Shown: positions 58,137 through 64,000 of the stretch, piece after piece
How the letters are laid out: every line of letters starts with the position of its first letter
Position numbering within the stretch: position 1 is the stretch's first letter
Source of the DNA: Jiangella mangrovi
GTDB lineage: Bacteria; Actinomycetota; Actinomycetes; Jiangellales; Jiangellaceae
Reading direction: 5' to 3'
Length of the DNA stretch: 64,000 nucleotides
Assembly: GCF_014204975.1 (NCBI RefSeq)
Contig: NZ_JACHMM010000001.1
Span: forward strand, 5,208,001-5,272,000
Notes under the pieces: generated by a model
What the model was told of the DNA's origin: nothing
What the model saw: only the letters and a program-made list of their open reading frames with translations
The model's database searches: none
Program-made: the position numbers and the translations under genes

Positions 58137-58529
58137 CTAGGCCGGCTGGACGTAGAGCGGCAAGTAGCGCTCGGGGTGCTCTGCATGCTGGAAGCGACTC
58201 CAGCCCAGCGAGGACCAGAATTCGTCAGCATCGCGACTGAAGGCGACCATGCGCCGGCCTGGATGATCGGCGATGAGGCGCGCGACGACCGCCGCTCCGA
58301 TCCCACGGCGGCGGTGCAGCCTGTCGACCTCGATGAGCTGGAGCCTTAGCGCAGCTGGGCCAACACCGGGACGCCCGCGTATTCGCTGAAGTCAACTACG
58401 TCGCCGCCGAGTTCGACCCGAGCAACCTCGGCGCCGTCGTGGCGGATCTCAAACAGGTCGCGGACACAAACGCCGGGTGTCCGCAGTGTCGACCCTCCGC
58501 GGCCACCGTTCGATCAGCTCGAGGTCCAC
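58137..58529 (-). pseudogene. GNAT acetyltransferase gene with two frameshifts
   Basis: Pieces: LELIERWPRRVDTADTRRL, then VRDLFEIRHDGAEVARVELGG, then RLQLIEVDRLHRRRGIGAAVVARLIADHP with FWSSLGWSRFQHAEHPERYLPLYV, each in a different frame, together making one plausible GNAT of ~130 residues. GTG at 58529, 8 bases after the arsR-2 stop. Two single-base indels; dead gene or assembly error. Confidence 0.6.
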
Positions 58530-58536
58530 GACGGGC

Positions 58537-58893
58537 TCAGCAGCAGACCTTGAGATAGTTCTGCAGGTCCTCGAGCGCGCGCGCCATCCCGTCCTTGTCG
58601 GCGCGGTAGTAGACGGTCTTGCCGTCGCGGCGCGACGTGACGACGCCGCCCCGGCGCAGGAGCTGCAGTTGCTGCGACGCCGTGGACTGGCCGATATCGG
58701 CGAGGTCGGCGATCTCCCCCACCGACAGCTCGGCACCGCGGGCGAACAACAGCATGATCTTCTGCCGAGCCGGGCTGGCCAGCGCCTTGAGGAAGTCGAG
58801 CGTGGCGTCGCTGAGCTCGAACAGGTCGTCCGCCACCAGCGGCAACGACCTGCGCTCCCCCGCCGTCGCGACATCGTTCACACCACCGAGCAT
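58537..58893 (-). CDS. ArsR-family regulator, second copy (no CxC)
   Basis: 118 residues. LASPARQKIMLLFARGAELSVGEIADLADIGQSTASQQLQLLRRGGVV, DGKTVYYRADK: a full winged helix. The alpha-3 cysteine pair is absent; the only cysteines are the terminal CC (117-118), which may form a different metal site. ATG 58893 (GTG 58881 possible). Divergent from the ArsO-like gene with an ACATATCG/CGATATGT repeat between them. Confidence 0.85.
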   Translation of the reverse strand: MLGGVNDVATAGERRSLPLVADDLFELSDATLDFLKALASPARQKIMLLFARGAELSVGEIADLADIGQSTASQQLQLLRRGGVVTSRRDGKTVYYRADKDGMARALEDLQNYLKVCC

Positions 58894-58914
58894 ACGCAAC
58901 GTATCGTCATTTTG

Positions 58915-58938
58915 ACATATCGCGATTCGTCGATATGT
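58915..58938. promoter_or_regulatory. ACATATCG-N8-CGATATGT operator
   Basis: Perfect 8-bp inverted repeat in the 52-base region between arsR-2 and the rightward monooxygenase/MFS pair; the ending is TTGACT, usable as a -35. Confidence 0.6.
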
Positions 58939-58945
58939 TGACTGC

Positions 58946-60025
58946 ATGACCGCCACAGCCCATCCCGTGATCGTCGTCGGCGCCGGCCAGTCGGGCCTCG
59001 CCGCCGCCCGCGCCGTCCGCGACGCCGGCCTGCACCCCGTCGTGCTCGAGGCCAGCGACCGTCCGGCCGGCTCCTGGCCGCACTACTACGACAGCCTGCG
59101 GGTCTTCTCCCCCGCCCGCTACAGCGCCATGCCGGGCTTCCCGATGGACGGCCACCCCGATCGCTACCCGACCCGCGACGAGGTCGCCGACTACCTCGAC
59201 CGCTACGCCCAGCACCTCGACGTCGACATCCGCACCCGCACCCGGGTGACCGCGGTGGCGTCCGACGGCACCGGATTCGTCGTGCACACCGCCGACGGCG
59301 ACGCCCTGCCGGCCGCGGGCGTGGTCGCGGCATCGGGCTCGTTCGGCAACCCGATCCTCCCGAACCTGCCCGGCCAGGAATCGTTCACTGGCGAGCTGCT
59401 GCACGCCGCCACCTACCGCAACCCCGCCCCGTACGCCGGCACACGCGTCATCGTCGTCGGCGGCGGCAACTCGGGCGTGCAGATCGCCGACGAGCTCGCC
59501 GCGGTCGCCGACCTGACGCTCGCCACGCCCGCGCCAGTGCACTTCCTCCCCCAGATCATCCGCGGCCGCGACCTGCACCACTGGCTCGAGGTCACCGGCT
59601 TCGACCACCTGCCCGCGGCCTGGCTGCGGCACGTCGTCCGCAAGCCGCTGGTGCTCGACACCGGCCACTACCGCGACGCCATCGCGTCCGGCCGGGTCGA
59701 ACGGCGGGCCATGTTCACCGCCTTCCACAGCGACGGCGTCATCTGGCCCGACGGCGAGCGCGAGCACGTCGACGCCGTCATCTTCGCCACCGGATACCGG
59801 CCCGGCGTCGACTACCTGCGCCCACTCGGCGCCCTGGACGAGAACGGCCGGCCGCTGCACGTCGACGGCATCTCCACCACCCACCCCGGCCTCGTCTACC
59901 TGGGCCTGGAGTTCCAGCGCTCGTTCTCCTCCAACACCATCCGCGGTGTCAGCCGCGACGCCGACTACGTCGTCGGGCCGCTCGCCGCACACGTGCAGCA
60001 GGCGCCCGCCATCATCGGCCTGTGA
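58946..60025 (+). CDS. arsO: ArsO-like flavin monooxygenase
   Basis: 359 residues. FAD motif VVGAGQSGLAAARAVRDAG, NADPH motif VVGGGNSGVQIADELA, ATGYRPGVDYL near the C terminus, and the PRxxxY-type SLRVFSPARYSAMPGFP block of the small ArsO/CzcO-like group. ArsO genes occur in arsenic operons; they may modify organoarsenicals, but the activity is not well defined. It overlaps the MFS gene by 4 bases and is flanked by two ArsR genes. Confidence 0.8.
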   Translation: MTATAHPVIVVGAGQSGLAAARAVRDAGLHPVVLEASDRPAGSWPHYYDSLRVFSPARYSAMPGFPMDGHPDRYPTRDEVADYLDRYAQHLDVDIRTRTRVTAVASDGTGFVVHTADGDALPAAGVVAASGSFGNPILPNLPGQESFTGELLHAATYRNPAPYAGTRVIVVGGGNSGVQIADELAAVADLTLATPAPVHFLPQIIRGRDLHHWLEVTGFDHLPAAWLRHVVRKPLVLDTGHYRDAIASGRVERRAMFTAFHSDGVIWPDGEREHVDAVIFATGYRPGVDYLRPLGALDENGRPLHVDGISTTHPGLVYLGLEFQRSFSSNTIRGVSRDADYVVGPLAAHVQQAPAIIGL

Positions 60026-61278
60026 ACCGCACCCGCCGCGCCGGTGACCGCCGGAACGCACAGCCGGCCGCTCCTCGGCGCGCGCTGGCCGCCCTGTGCC
60101 TCACGCAGATCGTCGGCTGGGGCGTCCTCTACTACTCGTTCCCGGTCGCGCTGCCGACCATCACCGCGGACACCGGCTGGTCAGACCCATCGACGACAGC
60201 GGCCTTCTCACTCGCGCTCGTGGTCGCCGCCCTCGCCGGCATCCCGGCCGGGCGGGCCATCGACCGGCGTGGTCCGCGGCTCATCATGACCCTCGGCTCG
60301 GTCGTCGGCGTCGCCGCGACGCTCGGCATCGCGGCCGCACCGGCCATCGGCTGGTTCGCCGCCGCCTGGGTGGTCGCCGGGCTCGCCCAGGCCGCCACCC
60401 TGTATGCGGCCGCGTTCACCGCGCTGACCCGCTGGTACGGCCCGCGCCGCACGAACGCGTTGACCGTCCTGACCCTGGTCGCGGGCCTTTCGAGCACCAT
60501 CTTCGCGCCGGCCACCGCGGCCCTCCTCGACCATCTCGGCTGGCGGCAGACCTACATCGTGCTCGCCGCCCTCCTGGCGGTCACCACCATCCCCGGCCAC
60601 GCCTTGGGCCTCGCCGCGCCCTGGCTCGCACACGACCACGCGGCCCATCCGCGACTGCGCCACGGCCACGTCCGCACGGTCGCCACCAGCCGGGCATTCG
60701 TCTGCCTCACCATCGCCTCGGCGCTCACCGCGTTCGCGATGTTCGCCGCCACCATCCACCTCATCCCGCTGCTCACCGACCGCGGACTGTCCATGTCACT
60801 CGCGGCCTGGGCGCTCGGGCTCTCCGGCGCCGGACAGCTGCTCGGCCGCATCGGCTACGCACCACTGGCGCGCCGCACCACCCCACGCTTCCGGTCCGTC
60901 GCCATCCTCGCCGGCGGCGCCGCCACCATCGCCGCCGTCGGCCTGCTCCCCGGACCGGCCGCTGTCCTCGTGGCAGCGAGCATCATCCTGGGCATCGCCC
61001 GCGGTGCCTTCACCCTGCTGCAGTCCACCGCCGTCAGCGACCGGTGGGGCATCACCAGCTTCGGCACCCTCTACGGCATCCTCAACGCCCCCACCACCAT
61101 CGCCATGGCCGTCGCGCCCTGGGCCGGCAGCGCCATCGCCGCCGCCGTCGGCTCCTACCCGGCCATGTTCGCCGTGCTCACCGCGATCGCCGCCGCAGCC
61201 GCCCTCGTCGCAATCGGCACCGCCACACCAGGAGTCCATCGAGACGTCGGGCGGGCCGCCCCGTCATCCGGCGCATGA
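60022..61278 (+). CDS. MFS transporter, arsenic-cluster associated
   Basis: 418 residues, 12 membrane segments. Loop motif GIPAGRAIDRRGPRLIMTLG, then ALTRWYGPRRTNALTVLTLVAG and a second-half YAPLARRTTPRFRSV. GTG overlaps the ArsO stop (GTGA). Probable efflux of the ArsO product or another arsenical; it could instead be an unrelated oxalate/formate-like MFS, which it resembles in overall motif pattern. Confidence 0.8.
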   Translation: MNRTRRAGDRRNAQPAAPRRALAALCLTQIVGWGVLYYSFPVALPTITADTGWSDPSTTAAFSLALVVAALAGIPAGRAIDRRGPRLIMTLGSVVGVAATLGIAAAPAIGWFAAAWVVAGLAQAATLYAAAFTALTRWYGPRRTNALTVLTLVAGLSSTIFAPATAALLDHLGWRQTYIVLAALLAVTTIPGHALGLAAPWLAHDHAAHPRLRHGHVRTVATSRAFVCLTIASALTAFAMFAATIHLIPLLTDRGLSMSLAAWALGLSGAGQLLGRIGYAPLARRTTPRFRSVAILAGGAATIAAVGLLPGPAAVLVAASIILGIARGAFTLLQSTAVSDRWGITSFGTLYGILNAPTTIAMAVAPWAGSAIAAAVGSYPAMFAVLTAIAAAAALVAIGTATPGVHRDVGRAAPSSGA

Positions 61279-61394
61279 ACGAAGCCGAGCGTCCGCTCGC
61301 GACCGACCCACCAACACCGACTGGAGCGCTGAGTCCATCTTCTCAATCCGATCCCGGCGAAGTAGCGTGCGAGCACGTAGTTCCGGGGGGAACC

Positions 61395-61784
61395 ATGGTC
61401 TCGACGCGCGAAGAGTTCGTCGCCCGCAAGATGAGCGACCGCTGGGCTGACCCGGGCGAGCCTCCGCCCGCCGCCGACTGGGACTCCGGTGCGGAGGCCA
61501 CCTGGCGATGCCTCGTCGGTCACACCTGGACTCAATCGATTCGCGACGCAGTCGCCGCGATGATCGACTGCGAACGCTGCAGGAAGGCTGAGAGGGCCAA
61601 GGCCAACCGCAACGCCGCGATCGATGCCGCAGCCCAGGCCGCGCAGCAAGCCGCACCACCGCCCCAGGCACCTCGCCGTGCAAGGGGAGGCCGAGCCTCG
61701 ATGCAGACCAGTCGGACTAAGCGCCGACGTTGGGTCTCCATCGTCTCGGGTGACCTCCCGTCGCTTGGACGGCGCCGACGCTAG
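61395..61784 (+). CDS. Small zinc-ribbon protein (probable Zinc-ribbon domain, DUF4379-like)
   Basis: 129 residues. One zinc-ribbon/treble-clef module WRCLVGHTWTQSIRDAVAAMIDCERC, with W.C..GH.W and C..C, followed by Ala/Gln-rich and Arg-rich tails. ATG at 61395 with GGGGGGAA. Domains of this type are repeated in proteins near Vsr or restriction systems; here it is single. Role unknown. Confidence 0.65.
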   Translation: MVSTREEFVARKMSDRWADPGEPPPAADWDSGAEATWRCLVGHTWTQSIRDAVAAMIDCERCRKAERAKANRNAAIDAAAQAAQQAAPPPQAPRRARGGRASMQTSRTKRRRWVSIVSGDLPSLGRRRR

Positions 61785-61818
61785 TTCTACCGACTCACCT
61801 GCGTCTACGGACCAGATC

Positions 61819-63228
61819 TCAGCTCGTTGGCTGCCGCAGCCGCGCCGGCAGCACGTGTTCGCGCACCCAGGCCTGTGTCGCCATCTGGGTGGCGTCCCAG
61901 GGTGAGCCGAGGGGCGGGGTGTACGACAGGTCGAGCTCGCTGAAGGCGTCGACGGTCATGCCGTGGAACAGGGCGGTGGCGTAGGTGTCGACGCGCTTGG
62001 CGGTCTCGGTGCCGCGGGGTCCGACCAGCTGCGCCCCGAGCAGCAGGCCGCTGCCGGCGTCGCCGGTGATGCGGATGGTGATCGGCTGCGCGCCCGGGTA
62101 GTAGGCCTTGTGGTCGTCCGGCGTGGCGGTCGTGCTGACCGGGGCGAACCCGGCCGCCGTCGCCTCGTGCTCGCGCAGTCCGGTCCGGGCCGCGACCAGG
62201 TCGAACACCTTCACCACCTGGGTGCCGAGGCTGCCGGCGAACGCGGCCGCACCGCCGAGGGCGTTCTCGCCGGCCACCCGGCCCTGCTTGTGCGCCGTCG
62301 TCCCGAGCGGCAGGTAGGTGACGCCGAGCTGACGGTGGTGGGTGACGACGCAGTCGCCGGCGGCCCAGACGTGCGGCAGCCCGGTGGCCATGGACTCGTC
62401 GACGACGACGGCGCCCCGCGGCCCGGTCCGCGCCCCGGCCGCGACCAGCAGATCGGTGTCCGGCCGGACTCCGACCACGACCAGCACCAGGTCGACATCC
62501 CAGCCGAGCGGCTCGCCGTCCGGGCCGGCGCCGTCGACGTGCAGGCCGCCCGGCCCCGATTCATCGCGGGAGATCGCGGTGACCGTCGACTCCGTGTGGA
62601 CGGTGACCCCGTAGCGGTCCAGCTCGGCGTGCACCAGCGCGCCCAGCTCGGGGTCGACGGTCGGCAGCACCTCGGGCAGCATCTCGACCTGGGTGACGGC
62701 GATCCCGCGCGCGGTCAGGCCCTCGGCCATCTCCAGCCCGACGTAGCCGGCGCCGACGATGAGCGCGGTCGACGGCTGGATCCGGTCCAGGCTCTGCTCG
62801 AGCGCGAACGTGTCGCCCATCGAGTGCAGCACGTGCACGCCGTCGGCCGCACCCAACGAGTCGAGGCCCGCGATCGGCGGCCGCACGGGCAGCGCGCCGG
62901 TGCCGACGACCAGCTCGTCATAGCTCAGGAACGTCTCGCTGCCGTCGCTCTCGCGCAGGGCGAGTCGCTGCCCGTCGACGTCGATCGCGGTGGCGAGCGT
63001 GTCCAGCCGCAGCCGCATCCCGGTGGCCTCGAGGTCCGCGTGGGTGCGGTGCGCCAGGTTCGACCAGTGCCCTACCTCGCCGGAGATGTAGTACGGGATC
63101 CCGCAGATGGAGAAGTTCGGGTAGGCGTCGGCGACCACCACGGTCACCTCGGCCGACGGGTCCAGCTCGCGGGCGCGCAGCGCGGCGGAGATGCCGGCGT
63201 CGCTGCCGCCGATGGCGACGATGTGCAC
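61819..63228 (-). CDS. CoA-disulfide reductase/NADH oxidase-family flavoprotein
   Basis: 469 residues. FAD motif IGGSDAGISAALRAREL, single active-site Cys42 in FSICGIPYYISG, NAD motif IVGAGYVGLEMAEGL, WAAGDCV, and a C-terminal dimerisation domain. Such enzymes reduce CoA-disulfides, peroxides or persulfides. GTG at 63228 with AGAGG. It lies 11 bases after the aquaporin gene in the same direction; arsenic clusters of actinomycetes often carry such a flavoprotein. Confidence 0.88.
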   Translation of the reverse strand: MHIVAIGGSDAGISAALRARELDPSAEVTVVVADAYPNFSICGIPYYISGEVGHWSNLAHRTHADLEATGMRLRLDTLATAIDVDGQRLALRESDGSETFLSYDELVVGTGALPVRPPIAGLDSLGAADGVHVLHSMGDTFALEQSLDRIQPSTALIVGAGYVGLEMAEGLTARGIAVTQVEMLPEVLPTVDPELGALVHAELDRYGVTVHTESTVTAISRDESGPGGLHVDGAGPDGEPLGWDVDLVLVVVGVRPDTDLLVAAGARTGPRGAVVVDESMATGLPHVWAAGDCVVTHHRQLGVTYLPLGTTAHKQGRVAGENALGGAAAFAGSLGTQVVKVFDLVAARTGLREHEATAAGFAPVSTTATPDDHKAYYPGAQPITIRITGDAGSGLLLGAQLVGPRGTETAKRVDTYATALFHGMTVDAFSELDLSYTPPLGSPWDATQMATQAWVREHVLPARLRQPTS

Positions 63229-63239
63229 AGGACTGCCTC

Positions 63240-64000
63240 TCAGGCTCGGGCTTCGACTTCGTGCGGTTCTGGATGCGGGACGACGACGGCGTCAGCGGCG
63301 CGGCCGACGCTGGGGTACAGAGCGAGAACCAAGAGGACGCCGACGGCGGCGCCGACCAGCTGGGCGCCGACGAACGCGGGCACCGACGACGGCGCGATCC
63401 CGGCGAACGTGTCGGTGAACATCCGCCCGACCGTCACGGCCGGGTTCGCGAACGACGTGGAGCTGGTGAACCAGTACGCCGCCCCGATGTACGCGCCGAC
63501 AGCCGGCGCAGCCAGGGCGCCGCGGCCGGTGCGCGCCAGGGCGAAGATCAGCAACACCAGGCCGGCGGTCGCGACCACCTCGCCGACCAGCAGCCCGGCG
63601 CCGGTGCGCTCCGTCGTCGCCAGGCCGGCGTCGACCTCGAACATCGCGTTCGCCAGCAGTGCCCCGCCGATCCCGCCGGCACCCTGCGCAACCACGTAGG
63701 CGCCGACCTCGCCACCGGACAAGCCCGCGCCGGATCGGCGGCCCAGCCACCAGTCCGCGATCGACACCACCGGGTTGAAGTGCGCACCGGACACCGGCCC
63801 GAACAGCAGGATCAACACCGTCAGACCCAGCACGGTCGCGGTGCTGTTCTGCAGCAACTGCAGCCCCACGTCGCCGGGCGACAACCGCTGCGCGGCGACC
63901 CCGGACCCCACGACGACCGCCACCAGGAGGCCTGTGCCGAGGAACTCGGCCAGCAGCCGCCGCCAGGGCGTCGCGGTGGATGGGACGTCTGCGAGCGGTA
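63240..64000 (-). CDS. MIP-family aquaglyceroporin (5' end outside window)
   Basis: Frame open to the window edge; about 253 residues seen, with RRLLAEFLGTGLLVAVVVGSG at the start. First NPA-type box HFNPVVSI and second FANPAVTVGR, six hydrophobic segments. In arsenic loci such channels (AqpS-like) pass arsenite or methylarsenite. The first box reads NPV rather than NPA, seen in some arsenic-linked channels. No start codon within the window. Confidence 0.85.
   Translation of the reverse strand, partial: PLADVPSTATPWRRLLAEFLGTGLLVAVVVGSGVAAQRLSPGDVGLQLLQNSTATVLGLTVLILLFGPVSGAHFNPVVSIADWWLGRRSGAGLSGGEVGAYVVAQGAGGIGGALLANAMFEVDAGLATTERTGAGLLVGEVVATAGLVLLIFALARTGRGALAAPAVGAYIGAAYWFTSSTSFANPAVTVGRMFTDTFAGIAPSSVPAFVGAQLVGAAVGVLLVLALYPSVGRAADAVVVPHPEPHEVEARA

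Overview
The window is high-GC DNA from an actinomycete. Evidence includes GTG/TTG starts, many GTGA/ATGA stop-start overlaps, actinobacterial families such as DUF5709, DUF5996 and DUF6510, and an LPXTG-anchored surface protein. The genus cannot be fixed from the sequence. Most of the window looks accessory: paralogous copies, broken genes and resistance cassettes alternate with ordinary metabolic and regulatory genes.

Layout. 0-4.3 kb: tail of a GntR regulator, then a leftward run of two quinone-reductase-like enzymes, MsrB and MsrA, divergent from a TetR regulator. 4.3-19.5 kb: secreted nucleoside hydrolase, a 2599-residue repeat-rich wall-anchored protein, an AraC regulator, a MalT-like TPR protein, and a histidine kinase/response regulator pair. 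19.5-24.7 kb: MFS exporter, a PCD-VOC-PCD-VOC protein, a TIM-barrel-like protein sharing a palindromic operator with a TetR regulator, and a siderophore-interacting protein. 24.7-48.3 kb: an oxidative/electrophile-stress island (below). 48.3-56.2 kb: FitAB toxin-antitoxin, a Fic remnant, then MgtC, threonine dehydratase, gamma-glutamyltransferase and an FAD oxidoreductase, with a deletion scar near 54.1 kb. This segment is flanked by diverged ~170-bp direct repeats, one of which carries a tRNA-3'-end-like sequence. 56.4-64 kb: an unknown protein, then an arsenic/metal cluster (two ArsR regulators, Cys-rich mini-proteins, ArsO-like monooxygenase, MFS pump, CoA-disulfide-reductase-like enzyme, aquaporin).

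The main result is a dispersed regulon. Three almost identical TetR genes (3.6, 25.1 and 35.8 kb) and two related ones (32.6 and 41.3 kb) sit among transcription units whose intergenic regions carry a palindrome of consensus TGGACTATATAGTCCA (core GGACTN4AGTCC). The target units encode MsrA, two MsrB proteins, a cytosolic MsrP-like molybdoenzyme with an FAD reductase, thioredoxin, several NAD(P)H oxidoreductases, an AhpD-like protein, three small GNATs, two sister MFS pumps, a uracil-DNA glycosylase and an extra cytochrome oxidase subunit I. An HTH-less TetR ligand domain has its own operator. I read this as a reactive-chlorine/electrophile defence regulon run by NemR-like cysteine-sensor repressors. 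The gene content and sites are seen; the inducer and wiring are inferred.

Several genes carry single-base frameshifts (NDH-2 at 39.4 kb, an AhpD-like gene at 42.1 kb, a GNAT at 58.4 kb, Fic at 49.7 kb, a RibD-like fragment at 31.4 kb). Either the accessory region is decaying or the assembly has indel errors.
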